Shown: positions 35,001-44,489 of the stretch, piece after piece
Layout: each line of letters starts with the position of its first letter
Numbering within the stretch: the first letter of the stretch is position 1
NCBI GenBank assembly: GCA_024398755.1
Contig: JAKSIQ010000001.1
Location: 1-64,000, forward strand
Direction of reading: 5' to 3'
DNA from: Bacteroidaceae bacterium
Lineage (GTDB): Bacteria > Bacteroidota > Bacteroidia > Bacteroidales > Bacteroidaceae
Length of the DNA stretch: 64,000 nucleotides
Notes under the pieces: model-generated
Seen by the model: only the letters and a program-made list of their open reading frames with translations
What the model was told of the DNA's origin: nothing
Databases searched by the model: none
Made by a program: the position numbers and the translations under genes

Positions 35001-36968
35001 TTATTCCGGCTGGGAAAAGCGCTTTATTATATTATATGCGCCTGGCAAGCCCAATTCTCCGGCCTTGCCAAAATCATCAATAGCCTGATCTGTCCTATTC
35101 AGAAGAACAAGCACCACACCACGGTTGTACCAGGCCTGAGCCATTTCGGGCTCAAGTTCAATGGCACGGTTGAAATCGGCCAGAGCGGCATTGTAATCTT
35201 CACTCATGGCATAGAATGTTCCACGGTTATAATAGGCCGGGGCCATCTCCGGTTCTATATCCAGAACATTATTCATGAACTCAATGAGCGGAAACATATT
35301 GGTATCTTCATCAAGTTCATGCATTTTCGCAGTAATCTGAGCCTTCACGAACCACAACAGCCATCCGTCATCATGTATACTCCGAGCCGATTCCACATCG
35401 GCCAATGCGGATTGGAAATCCTGCAGCAGACAGAAGTCAATTGCACGCAGAAGCAAGTCAATGACATTTTCCGGATCTGTTGAAAGCTTGGCTGAGAGCC
35501 TGTTGACGTCAGCAAAAAGTTCTGCAATCTGAGACCGGTCCAACTGACAGCCGGAGTCCTCGAACCTCAAACCGGGCATAGTCCCATTTCCACCGCTTAT
35601 TCCTTCAAGCAACGCACTGGTTATCGGTCTTCTGGACAGGATATCATCCGAATTGAAATAAGTCAGTCTGAGTGGTGAAAGGAATCTGACCTCAACATTC
35701 CTGTTCTGGACACGGCCGCGATACGCGCTTGAGAATCCTGTCGAATTCTCCAGATCATCATCCACGATGATTTTCCGGTATCCGGCAACATTGCGGTCTT
35801 TACTGGATCTGGTTTTGCTGTCCGGCTGTCCGGCATCGGTATCATCATCGAATCCATGTGCACGGTTGTAGCGGCGGTTGTGTTCACGGAGAACCACCAT
35901 GGCATCCTCCTGAGCCAGGCTGAACAGGCCAAGTTTCTCACGGACTTCACTTCTCAACTGATAACCGGTTACGAATTCGGGATATTCTTCAAGTACCCTG
36001 CTTATATCAGCTTCAGCACCAGGATAATCGCCGGTGTTGTAGCGCAATACGCCTCTGTTGAAAAAGGCGAACATATTGTCGGGTTCGGCATCGATGACAA
36101 AATCGAAATCCTCAATAGCACGGTTGTCATCACCTACCTGCGCCCTCAGATTACCGCGGTTATAATGTCCTGTAACATTCTTGGGCTCAATGCGTAACAC
36201 CATGTCATAGTCAGCCATTGCGGCATTGAGACTGTCCCTCTCATAATGCACCATGGCACGGTTCATATAGGCCGATGTATGAGTCGGTTCCAGATATATG
36301 GCTCTGTCCAGATCGGGCAACGCCTGATCGTACAGTTCCATCCTTGCCTTCAATATGGCCCGATATACAAGAAGATCCGGATTGAAACGATCCAGATCAA
36401 CGGCCTTGTTCATGCAGTCAAACGCGCCAAGGCTGTCTCCCTTTTCCCATAGAAGTTCCGATTTGATGGCATATCCGTCGGCATAACGCGGCCATGCAGA
36501 CAAAAGTGTATCGGCATCGGCCAGAGCCTCATCAATATGTCCGTCACGCGCCAGGCTCAGAATCAGATTGTGGCGCAGCTGGCAGTTCTGCGGGTCCAGA
36601 CTCAGTCCCATACGGAAATCCGAACTGGCATTTGAATAATCATGCTGATACACTCTGGCGAGTCCACGCACCTGATAACTGTTGACCACAAACGGATTGC
36701 GTTCTATGGAACTGTTGCAGTCCTGTTCGGCGCCCCTCCAATCCTCAAGCGAGAGTTTTGCAATTGCCCTGTAATAATATGGTTCGTACAGATATGGCTT
36801 TGCTCTGATAATCTGGTTGAAATACTGGATTGAAAGAACATAGTCTTCAAAGTAGAGCGCATTCTGCCCTACTGTCATCATGCGGTCAGTATTGATCTGG
36901 GAGTACGATACAGTTGGCGACAGCACAAGAACTGCCACCAGCCATTTTGCCGCATGAGTTCGGATCAT
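35001..36968 (-). CDS. Secreted tetratricopeptide-repeat protein
   Basis: The protein has 655 residues with a signal peptide (cleavage near SYSQI). It is built almost wholly of TPR units: about ten in the first 350 residues (for example YEPYYYRAIAKLSLEDWRGA and AYMNRAMVHYERDSLNAA) and three or more at the C-terminus (YYNRGTFYAMSEDYNAALA). A non-repeat segment of about 170 residues lies between them, rich in Asp/Arg (about 370-540). It is probably periplasmic and a scaffold for protein contacts; partners are unknown. It starts one base after the def stop, so it is translated with the def/ruvX cluster. Confidence 0.85.
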   Translation of the reverse strand: MIRTHAAKWLVAVLVLSPTVSYSQINTDRMMTVGQNALYFEDYVLSIQYFNQIIRAKPYLYEPYYYRAIAKLSLEDWRGAEQDCNSSIERNPFVVNSYQVRGLARVYQHDYSNASSDFRMGLSLDPQNCQLRHNLILSLARDGHIDEALADADTLLSAWPRYADGYAIKSELLWEKGDSLGAFDCMNKAVDLDRFNPDLLVYRAILKARMELYDQALPDLDRAIYLEPTHTSAYMNRAMVHYERDSLNAAMADYDMVLRIEPKNVTGHYNRGNLRAQVGDDNRAIEDFDFVIDAEPDNMFAFFNRGVLRYNTGDYPGAEADISRVLEEYPEFVTGYQLRSEVREKLGLFSLAQEDAMVVLREHNRRYNRAHGFDDDTDAGQPDSKTRSSKDRNVAGYRKIIVDDDLENSTGFSSAYRGRVQNRNVEVRFLSPLRLTYFNSDDILSRRPITSALLEGISGGNGTMPGLRFEDSGCQLDRSQIAELFADVNRLSAKLSTDPENVIDLLLRAIDFCLLQDFQSALADVESARSIHDDGWLLWFVKAQITAKMHELDEDTNMFPLIEFMNNVLDIEPEMAPAYYNRGTFYAMSEDYNAALADFNRAIELEPEMAQAWYNRGVVLVLLNRTDQAIDDFGKAGELGLPGAYNIIKRFSQPE

Positions 36969-36969
36969 G

Positions 36970-37527
36970 TCACTTTTTGGGAAGTTTCACCTTGTAGTCA
37001 CAGTTGAATCTGCCAGCCTGTATCAATGACAGACTCTTCTTGAGCATTTGTCTGCGAAGCGGTGACATGCGGTCAATGAAGCATTTGCCGTCAAGATGAT
37101 CTATTTCATGCTGCATGACACGTGCCGGGAAACCTTCAAACCATTCATCATGTTCGTTGAAATCATTATCCAGCCAACTGACACGCACACGCGAAGGACG
37201 CATCACCTTTTCGTGAATGCCAGGAAAACTCAGGCAGCCTTCTTCATAAGGAACAAGAGGTCCCCCGGTCTCTTCAATGTACGGATTGATATAAGAACGG
37301 AGATAGCCCTTGAACTCCGGCTGTTCATCGGCAATGATGTCCAGATCAACAACCATGAGGCGCAACGGAAGCCCGACCTGCGGTGCTGCAAGCCCAACGC
37401 CCTCGGTCTTTCTCAAGGTTTCAAACATGTCATCTATCAGTTGCGACAGACCTTCATAGCCCTGTTCAACCTCTTCAGTTTCTTTTCTCAATACGGTATG
37501 TCCGTATGTATAAACCGGTAATATCAT
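36970..37527 (-). CDS. def: Peptide deformylase
   Basis: The protein has 185 residues with the three metalloenzyme motifs: GVGLAAPQVG (motif 1), EEGCLSFPG (motif 2, Cys ligand) and QHEIDHLDG (motif 3, HExxH near residue 139). It removes the formyl group from nascent proteins. Its start overlaps the ruvX stop by 4 bases (ATGA). Confidence 0.97.
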   Translation of the reverse strand: MILPVYTYGHTVLRKETEEVEQGYEGLSQLIDDMFETLRKTEGVGLAAPQVGLPLRLMVVDLDIIADEQPEFKGYLRSYINPYIEETGGPLVPYEEGCLSFPGIHEKVMRPSRVRVSWLDNDFNEHDEWFEGFPARVMQHEIDHLDGKCFIDRMSPLRRQMLKKSLSLIQAGRFNCDYKVKLPKK

Positions 37528-37949
37528 AATTCTTTGTATTGTCTGGAATCCATATATGACTCAAGAATGATAGTAGCGCTTATTTCATCAACCAGAGCCT
37601 TGTTCCTGCGAGCCATACGCCCCATACCGCTATCCAGCATTGTTTTGTGTGCCAGAACCGATGTAAAGCGTTCGTCAAACATTTCAATGCGTTTGTCCGG
37701 ATACTGTTTCTTGAGTTTTTCAACAAACGGGCGTATCTGTGACATGCTGGCAGAATCCTGTCCATTCATATTGACAGGATACCCGACAACAACAATGTCA
37801 ACAGGTTCTTTCGAAAAATAACCGGCCAGGAACTGCATAAGTTCATGCGTTGCCACAGTAGTCAGCCCACCAGGTACTATTCGCAGTATGTCAGTAACAG
37901 CAATGCCTGTACGCTTCAATCCGTAATCAATGGAAAGTATCCGTCCCAA
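37524..37949 (-). CDS. ruvX: Putative pre-16S rRNA nuclease/Holliday junction resolvase YqgF (RuvX)
   Basis: The protein has 141 residues with an RNase H-like fold. ILSIDYGLKRTGIAV carries the first catalytic Asp, VVGYPVNMNG matches the family, and FDERFTSVLA has the second acidic site. The only near-canonical start is TTG at 37949, eight codons' worth of bases or fewer after the SPOR gene's stop. An in-frame stop excludes anything further upstream. It is the middle gene of a tight leftward run. Confidence 0.94.
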   Translation of the reverse strand: MGRILSIDYGLKRTGIAVTDILRIVPGGLTTVATHELMQFLAGYFSKEPVDIVVVGYPVNMNGQDSASMSQIRPFVEKLKKQYPDKRIEMFDERFTSVLAHKTMLDSGMGRMARRNKALVDEISATIILESYMDSRQYKEL

Positions 37950-37958
37950 TGTTGCAGG

Positions 37959-38435
37959 TTATTTGTTGTAAAGAAGCCAGGAGTTCTGAAAATCATTGTT
38001 CTCCGGGTATTTCTTTTTGAAGCTGTCCCTCATTGCAGCAGCTTCTTCTCTGGTATTGAAACTTGCCACTATGACACGATAGGTCTTTCCCGCTTCATTG
38101 ACAGCAACCGAAGGTGAGAAGCCGTCAGACTGGAGACTCTTCATTACAGCTTCCGCATTGGCTTTCAGTGAATAGCTTCCGCATACGACGCCGTATGTCA
38201 GGATTTCGGAGTCACCCGTAACAAGAGTCACCTTTTCCTGACGGACCGTAACATCAGTTTCAGCCACCGCGGGTTCAACTACATCTTTATTTTCCGGCTG
38301 GGTCTGCAACTGCGCCGGAACATCATTCTGGATGGCTTTCTCATAAGCCTGCTGATAAGCATTGGCAGAAGACCTGCACCCTGTAAGTGCCAGCAGACAT
38401 ACAACTGCCGCAATGAGTGTTCTGTTCTGTTTCAT
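37959..38435 (-). CDS. SPOR-domain lipoprotein
   Basis: The protein has 158 residues. A lipoprotein signal (LLALTGC) is followed by a low-complexity linker and a C-terminal SPOR domain (LTYGVVCGSYSLKANAEAVM...YRVIVASFNTREEAAAMRD, about residues 78-150). SPOR domains bind denuded glycan strands at division septa. A lipid anchor plus SPOR suggests an outer-membrane-attached septal protein. It sits 10 bases after the nucleotidase gene and 9 before ruvX. Confidence 0.9.
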   Translation of the reverse strand: MKQNRTLIAAVVCLLALTGCRSSANAYQQAYEKAIQNDVPAQLQTQPENKDVVEPAVAETDVTVRQEKVTLVTGDSEILTYGVVCGSYSLKANAEAVMKSLQSDGFSPSVAVNEAGKTYRVIVASFNTREEAAAMRDSFKKKYPENNDFQNSWLLYNK

Positions 38436-38445
38436 ATTCGTATAA

Positions 38446-40197
38446 TCAGTTGAATAAATTCATCATAACCGTATCTTGCGCCAGACATCGAGAGACCACA
38501 TCCGCAGGAACCAGTTTCCAGTCAGTACAATGTCCGATATGCAATTCACCTCCGGACTCATTTGTCAGAGCCGCCTGAGTTATCATGGAATATCTTATGT
38601 CATTATGCGATGTCACATTGATTCTACGTTGCAGTTCCTTTCCTGAAATACGCGTGGCAACCGGCAGGATAGATTCCGTTCCGCTGAAAAGGAAAGACGT
38701 TATTGTGGTCCTGTAAAATTTTTCCTCGTCAAAAGGAGTTCCGTCGGCCATGGATCTTATCATGACACGTCTGCCGAACGGTTTCGTCACATCGACCTCA
38801 TATTTTATTCCAGCTGCAGTCAGAAAGCGGTTGGCAGGATCAGTTGGAACAGTGCCCGCATCGGCAATCTTCAGCAGCCGCATATCTCCATGTGAAGGAT
38901 TGCATGTGTTATAATACCTGTCTGCGGAATACTCAAGAATATTGCGCACCTCGCTGCCCTTGAGCATAATTGACACCATATTGTTGTCAAACGGATAAAT
39001 GCGGAACATATCACGGATTGCAATTGGGCCGGGGCCGATTACAGCAGTATCCTGCACACATGAAATGAGCGATATTTCAGCCGCAATATGATTCATCTGG
39101 AAAGAATGCAGATAGTCAAGAGCAGAAGTCTCCCTCCAAAGGAAACCGCCGGCATCAATCGGTTCGCCCAATACGCCCAACGAAGAATCTGCGTATGCGC
39201 ACACATCGTCCCAACGGTCTGACAGACTTTCAGTGAATTCCTTGTCCGGCTTATATGATGTCAGATCTTCAATGCTGACACATATTGAAGGTTTCGGATT
39301 CTTCGATTCGGAAAAATCCATGGTAATATCGGCTGTAAGTGCCGTTCTGCAGTATGCGCCGGGATTGGCCAGCCACAGCGAATCGCCATTGGCATCGGCC
39401 ACTCTTCTGACACATGCCTGATGATCATGGCCATAAATGACAAGATCGAATCCCGGCACACTTTGTACGAGTTTGAGAGGAAGGTCTTCAGGATGACTGG
39501 CAACCGTATCGCCCATCGGCATCTCAATGCCAGCATGAAGAAGCCCCACTATCACATCGGCCTTTTCCTGCTCGCGCAGGACAGATATCCACTTTCTGGC
39601 AGCCTGCTCCATCGGATAGACATTGAGTTCTATCATGATGTCCGACGGAATTGTGTACGCAACATCCGGAGTGGTCAGCCCAAGGAACGCCACCCTGACC
39701 CCATTGACAGTCACCACGTTGTACGGAGGCATGTAGTCGCCAGGTCCGGTAAATCCGAGATTTCCCCACAGCACAGGACAATCAAGATCATCAAAATATC
39801 TGGAATAGCAGTTGGTTCCCACTATCAGATCATGATTTCCCATGGCGACAGCCTTGCAGCCAAGCAGATTGTATGCCTGCGATTCCAGACACGGCTTGAA
39901 GAATTCGGCTGTAACGTCACGATAAGCCTCTATTGAGCCCTGCAGGGCATCGCCGCAGTCAACATACACGACATTGTCACTGGCGTTTCTCTTGTCAGCA
40001 AGGAATGATGCGACCTTGGCCATTGAACCTTTACGGTGACTGCCGTTCACGGCATCAATATCGAAAATCTGGCCGTGTGTGTCAGAAGTGGCCACAATGC
40101 TGAGATTGACGACCCCATGCCGCTGACCGCATGAAGCCAGCACAATGCATACAATGATGCCTGCAAGATGACCGATGCGCAATCTGTTAAGATTCAT
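38446..40197 (-). CDS. UshA-like 5'-nucleotidase/metallophosphatase lipoprotein
   Basis: The protein has 583 residues with a lipoprotein signal (lipobox near LASC). The N-terminal calcineurin-type domain has ATSDTHGQIFD, YVDCGDALQG, MGNHDL and YGHDHQA, giving the metal-binding Asp/His/Asn set. The C-terminal 5'-nucleotidase domain follows, including MLKGSEVRNILEYSADR. It probably dephosphorylates nucleotides, or hydrolyses related sugar nucleotides, at the envelope. It is co-directional with SPOR, ruvX, def and the mutase, with short gaps. Confidence 0.9.
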   Translation of the reverse strand: MNLNRLRIGHLAGIIVCIVLASCGQRHGVVNLSIVATSDTHGQIFDIDAVNGSHRKGSMAKVASFLADKRNASDNVVYVDCGDALQGSIEAYRDVTAEFFKPCLESQAYNLLGCKAVAMGNHDLIVGTNCYSRYFDDLDCPVLWGNLGFTGPGDYMPPYNVVTVNGVRVAFLGLTTPDVAYTIPSDIMIELNVYPMEQAARKWISVLREQEKADVIVGLLHAGIEMPMGDTVASHPEDLPLKLVQSVPGFDLVIYGHDHQACVRRVADANGDSLWLANPGAYCRTALTADITMDFSESKNPKPSICVSIEDLTSYKPDKEFTESLSDRWDDVCAYADSSLGVLGEPIDAGGFLWRETSALDYLHSFQMNHIAAEISLISCVQDTAVIGPGPIAIRDMFRIYPFDNNMVSIMLKGSEVRNILEYSADRYYNTCNPSHGDMRLLKIADAGTVPTDPANRFLTAAGIKYEVDVTKPFGRRVMIRSMADGTPFDEEKFYRTTITSFLFSGTESILPVATRISGKELQRRINVTSHNDIRYSMITQAALTNESGGELHIGHCTDWKLVPADVVSRCLAQDTVMMNLFN

Positions 40198-40232
40198 GAC
40201 TTTGATTCAGATGTAATGTGCGTTCATGCACA

Positions 40233-41972
40233 TCATATTCCAAGATCACGTTTGAAAAGTTCTATCTTCTTCATGGCTTCAGCCTGCACTCTCAGATAAT
40301 CGGCCTTCGATGCCATTGGCAGCTTGGCCTCCATATAGAACTTGATTTTGGGTTCAGTACCTGAAGGACGTACCGACACCTTGTCTCCGGCAGCAGTAAA
40401 ATACTGGAGGACATTTGACGGTTCCGGCATGACAAGATCGGTAGTCTTGCCGGCTGCATCGGTCTGTTTCAACAGCTTGAAGTCCTTGACAAGGACAACC
40501 TTCTCGCCTGCCAGGGTCTTTGGAGGATTGGCACGGAACTGTTCCATCATGGCCTTTATCTCTTCGGCACCGCTCTTGCCCGGCTTTACCACGCTGACAG
40601 CACCCTCCTGCGAGAATCCGTATTCCTGATATGCGTCAAGCAGCACATCGAACAGTGTCTTGCCGTTCTCCTTTGCCCAAGCGGCAATTTCAGCCATGAG
40701 CGAGCAGGCCGATACGGCATCCTTGTCACGTACAAAGTCTTCAGCCAGGAAGCCGAAGCTCTCCTCACCGCCACCTACGTATTTCTTGCCCTTGGCGTTT
40801 TCATCGGCAATGACCTTGGCAATCCATTTGAAGCCTGTATAGCAGTCAAACATCTCCATATTGTTCTTCTCGGCAATGCGGGCAATGACCTCGGTGGTGA
40901 CTATTGTCTTGACAATGTATTCCTTGCCGGTAATCTTTCCAAGCTTGTTCAGCTGGCGGATTATGTAGTACAGGAATATCATTGCAGTCTGGTTGCCGTT
41001 CAGCAGGACCAGTTCACCCTTGTCATTGCGGCAGGCCACGCCCAGACGGTCAGCATCCGGGTCCGATGCCATTACGACATCGGCATTCTTTTCGGCAGCC
41101 AGTTTCAGAGCCATTGTCAGAGCCTCGGGATATTCCGGGTTGGGTGAAACGACAGTGGGGAAATTGCCGTCAGGAATCATCTGTTCAGGCACACAGTTCA
41201 CGTTCGTGAAACCCCACTGTGCCAGTGAGCGCGGAATCATGACGCGTCCGCAGCCGTGCAGAGGAGTATATACAATGCACAGGTCATGATTGCGTTTTAC
41301 CAGTTCGGGGTCGATGCATATTCCCTGTATTGCATCCAGATACGGTTTGTCAACGTCCTCACCGATTATCTGGATAAGATCCGGATTGCCTTTGAACTTT
41401 ATGTCACTGACCTTGACTTTTGAAACCTCGTCAATGATTCCGGTATCGTGCGGAGCCAGTACCTGTGCGCCGTCTTCCCAATATGCCTTGTAGCCGTTGT
41501 ACTCACGCGGGTTATGGCTGGCAGTCACATTCACGCCGCTCTGGCAGCCCAGATGACGTATGGCGAATGATACTTCGGGAGTAGGTCTGAGGTCTTCAAA
41601 CAGATATACTTTGATTCCGTTGGCGCTGAATATGTCCGCAACAGTTTCGGCAAACAGACGACCGTTGTTGCGGCAGTCGTGGCCTACGACCACCGAAATC
41701 TGCTTTCTGTCCTTGAAGTTGCGGTTCAGATAGTTGGCCAGTCCCTGTGTGGCCATGCCGACAGTGTATATGTTCATGCGGTTGGTTCCTGCGCCCATTA
41801 TGCCGCGCAGTCCGCCTGTTCCGAACTCAAGGTCACGGTAAAAGGCGTCAATCAGATCCGATTTGTCATCCTTGTCAAGCAGAGCCTGAACTTCCTTGCG
41901 TGTATTCTCGTCAAAAGAGCCGCCAAGCCATTCCTGAGCCTTTGCGGTTACCTGCATCAACAGTTCGTCCAT
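40233..41972 (-). CDS. Phospho-sugar mutase (phosphoglucomutase/phosphomannomutase)
   Basis: The protein has 579 residues in the alpha-D-phosphohexomutase superfamily. The phosphoserine loop is NVTASHNPREYNGYK, the metal loop DPDADRLGVA, the sugar-binding loop GGGEESFG, and the phosphate-binding loop RPSGTEPKIKFY. Length is typical of the long PGM/PMM subgroup. It converts glucose-1-P and glucose-6-P, or the mannose equivalents, feeding glycan precursors, which fits the adjacent surface-glycan genes. It has its own -7 box in a 40-base gap after the GT2 gene. Confidence 0.93.
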   Translation of the reverse strand: MDELLMQVTAKAQEWLGGSFDENTRKEVQALLDKDDKSDLIDAFYRDLEFGTGGLRGIMGAGTNRMNIYTVGMATQGLANYLNRNFKDRKQISVVVGHDCRNNGRLFAETVADIFSANGIKVYLFEDLRPTPEVSFAIRHLGCQSGVNVTASHNPREYNGYKAYWEDGAQVLAPHDTGIIDEVSKVKVSDIKFKGNPDLIQIIGEDVDKPYLDAIQGICIDPELVKRNHDLCIVYTPLHGCGRVMIPRSLAQWGFTNVNCVPEQMIPDGNFPTVVSPNPEYPEALTMALKLAAEKNADVVMASDPDADRLGVACRNDKGELVLLNGNQTAMIFLYYIIRQLNKLGKITGKEYIVKTIVTTEVIARIAEKNNMEMFDCYTGFKWIAKVIADENAKGKKYVGGGEESFGFLAEDFVRDKDAVSACSLMAEIAAWAKENGKTLFDVLLDAYQEYGFSQEGAVSVVKPGKSGAEEIKAMMEQFRANPPKTLAGEKVVLVKDFKLLKQTDAAGKTTDLVMPEPSNVLQYFTAAGDKVSVRPSGTEPKIKFYMEAKLPMASKADYLRVQAEAMKKIELFKRDLGI

Positions 41973-42001
41973 AGCGTACGGTTATTATGTTGTTATAACC
42001 G

Positions 42002-42009
42002 CAAATATA
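42002..42009 (-). promoter_or_regulatory. -7 box of the phospho-sugar mutase gene
   Basis: TATATTTG on the minus strand is an exact -7 match. It lies just left of the GT2 stop codon (42013). A 7-bp inverted repeat (41979-41985 with 41995-42001) falls within the presumed leader. Confidence 0.5.
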
Positions 42010-42012
42010 GCA

Positions 42013-42981
42013 CTATTTGCCCGAAAGCCGACGGAGTTTGAAATAAATTTTGGTCTGAAAAAACCAGAATGAGAACCCGAAATACGGGAAATAGCCAAGT
42101 TTCAGTTTCAGGCCCACAGGAAGCAAAGACTTGTCAATGTCATGGAATATTCGCTTGAACAGAGCCTTGGCCGATGTCGCGTCTACCATATCGTCATGTT
42201 CCAGCCAAAGGCCGCAGATTCCGGTCAGATTGATCCATCGTTCACGTTCAAACAAGGCCAGAACCCTGCGTGGCTGGTTCTCGGCTTTAAGCTGCAATGC
42301 CATACTGAGATTTGCAGACAACAGTTCCAGTCGCAAAGGTGAAAGTTTGGCAGTCATGCTCTCGGCATGCCTTCTGTAAAAATATTTTCCTCCACACAGA
42401 GCAACTCTTTCCGAATGGAGATAATGCATTCGGGTGGTATTGTCATCACTGTACAAACGGCAACTGGCATCGAAAGGCCATTTCGAGTACAGTTCGGCAC
42501 GAGCCAGATACAGTCCATGGATTGACCAGTCCAAGCTCAGCTCAAAAGCCTCCTGACCGCTCCATTCCGTCTTGTCCGTACGCATTTCATACGGTGTTGT
42601 CACACCATCCGACATATAATACAGATCAAGCAGTGCCACGCCGGCATCAGGATTGTCATCAAGAAATCCGACGGCTTTTTCAAGAGTGTCCGGTGCGAAA
42701 CAGTCATCAGCATCAAGCATTGCAATATAATCCCCATCGGCCACCTTCAGGCCTATGTTCCTGGCAATGGCCTGACCGGTATTCACTTTGTTTGAGACCA
42801 GTTTGAACCGTGAATCTGAATTTGCATACGATTCCAGTATGGCATGAGTCGAATCGGTTGACGCGTCATCAATCATCACCACCTGAAAATCGGTCATGGT
42901 CTGATGCACCAGCGAATCAAGGGCTTCAGCCAGATACTTTTCGGCATTGTATGCCGCCATCAGCACAGTCACCCTACTCAT
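42013..42981 (-). CDS. Family 2 glycosyltransferase
   Basis: The protein has 322 residues with a GT-A fold. The start VTVLMAAYNAEKYLAEALDSL, acceptor-site VVMIDDASTDST and the metal-binding DxD in YIAMLDADDCFAPD (about residues 88-101) are plain. It is cytoplasmic and transfers a sugar to a lipid-linked or protein acceptor for a surface glycan; the sugar is unknown. Its start overlaps the flippase stop by 4 bases. Confidence 0.92.
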   Translation of the reverse strand: MSRVTVLMAAYNAEKYLAEALDSLVHQTMTDFQVVMIDDASTDSTHAILESYANSDSRFKLVSNKVNTGQAIARNIGLKVADGDYIAMLDADDCFAPDTLEKAVGFLDDNPDAGVALLDLYYMSDGVTTPYEMRTDKTEWSGQEAFELSLDWSIHGLYLARAELYSKWPFDASCRLYSDDNTTRMHYLHSERVALCGGKYFYRRHAESMTAKLSPLRLELLSANLSMALQLKAENQPRRVLALFERERWINLTGICGLWLEHDDMVDATSAKALFKRIFHDIDKSLLPVGLKLKLGYFPYFGFSFWFFQTKIYFKLRRLSGK

Positions 42982-44489
42982 ATTCCCAATCTGTTCTTGA
43001 TCTTCATACGAAGCTCTGATATCACATCAGAATATCTGTTCAGCAAATATACCGATATCCATGTTGACAAGGCAAGCATCAGACAACCGGCAGTCCATCG
43101 GCACACACCGTCAAGACAGGTTACAACGATATATGTGAGAACTGCCAAAGGCATCTGGATCAGAAATATTTTCATCACACGGGCCGAAAAGCGGAATCCG
43201 TATCGTTTCCTTGTAATCAGTCCAACCGACAGGACATCAAAAACGGCCGATACCGTCAGAGCCAGGCCGGTCAGTTTCAACCCCCACCACTTGTACGCAG
43301 TTATCACGGCCAAAACGAAAAACACATCATACAGGACTTCCTGCAGCAGATAGGTCCTACTGTCACCTTTAGCCAAAGCCACATAAGACATAGGTTGCGT
43401 CATTGACTTGAACAACAGGCTGAGAACCGCAAGGCTGGCCATAGGAACAGCATCAGAAAACTTTGGAGACAGGAATACGGTCACTATCAGTCCGAGAAAG
43501 ACCAGAAAGCCCACTATCATCGGAGACATAAGAAGCAGCGCCACCTCAACCTGACTGTTAACCATTTCAGTAACCTTGGCATTATCGGTATTGACTGTTG
43601 AAATCCGCGGAAAGAAATCAGATTCCATTGCCGAAAAGACAAACATTCCAAGCCATGCTACAAGCTGGTAACCGGCGCAGTAAATACCTGTAATTTCTGC
43701 ATTTCCGTTTGTCATAAGCCAATTGGCTACAATGGCAAATGCACCGCTTCCAAAAAACGACGTTATCATGAAATACACGCCAATCCTGATCATTCCCAGA
43801 CCTTCCTTCAACACTTTTCCGGACAAAGGACGTATTCTGTACGGGAAAGCACGGAATGAATAAAAACATGGAACAGCCATTGTGGCCATGGAAACCATGA
43901 CAATTGAAGGAACGAGTCCTGCAAGTCCCAGCCAATAGAACAGCGGAATTGAAATGCAGAATGTCAGCGCCACCACCCACAACTGGCTGACCGCTGTCTG
44001 CCGAAGCATTCTGGCTCCCTTGAGAATTGCCATCTCCCCACCGCCAACCGCACTGAAGAAGACCACAGGTGACATCAGCACAAATGACAAAGTATAGGTT
44101 CTGTCACCTTCAAATGCCCATAAGCTAAAAAAGCCCGAAAGCAGCACGCAAAGAATCGTACCTGCAACCGCTGTTATGAATGCCCATGTCCTGGCTACCA
44201 GAATTCTGTTTTCAAGTTCAGCGGCATACTCTCCGTCCATGCATTCCGAAACGATTCTTACCGCACTGAAAGGAAGCCCAAGGTCGGTAGTGCTCTTAAC
44301 AAGATTCAGACTACGGTTGAATGATTCATTGATTCCAAAACCGGTCGTGCCAAGAAGCACAGCCACAATTTTGTTACGAATCACAGAAATCAGCAGGACC
44401 AGACACTGGACAAAGCCGAAAAGCCCGGTGTTTTTCAGGATCCGCTCGTAACGGTGTCCGCCTGACTTGTCTGAACCGACATTATCCAT
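42978..44489 (-). CDS. Wzx-type O-antigen/lipid-linked oligosaccharide flippase
   Basis: The protein has 503 residues with about 12-14 membrane segments (MOP superfamily, O-antigen translocase-like). The N-terminus has LISVIRNKIVAVLLGTTGFGI, characteristic of polysaccharide flippases. It moves undecaprenyl-linked glycans across the inner membrane. The ATG overlaps the acyltransferase stop by one base. No polymerase (Wzy) is seen beside it. Confidence 0.88.
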   Translation of the reverse strand: MDNVGSDKSGGHRYERILKNTGLFGFVQCLVLLISVIRNKIVAVLLGTTGFGINESFNRSLNLVKSTTDLGLPFSAVRIVSECMDGEYAAELENRILVARTWAFITAVAGTILCVLLSGFFSLWAFEGDRTYTLSFVLMSPVVFFSAVGGGEMAILKGARMLRQTAVSQLWVVALTFCISIPLFYWLGLAGLVPSIVMVSMATMAVPCFYSFRAFPYRIRPLSGKVLKEGLGMIRIGVYFMITSFFGSGAFAIVANWLMTNGNAEITGIYCAGYQLVAWLGMFVFSAMESDFFPRISTVNTDNAKVTEMVNSQVEVALLLMSPMIVGFLVFLGLIVTVFLSPKFSDAVPMASLAVLSLLFKSMTQPMSYVALAKGDSRTYLLQEVLYDVFFVLAVITAYKWWGLKLTGLALTVSAVFDVLSVGLITRKRYGFRFSARVMKIFLIQMPLAVLTYIVVTCLDGVCRWTAGCLMLALSTWISVYLLNRYSDVISELRMKIKNRLGI

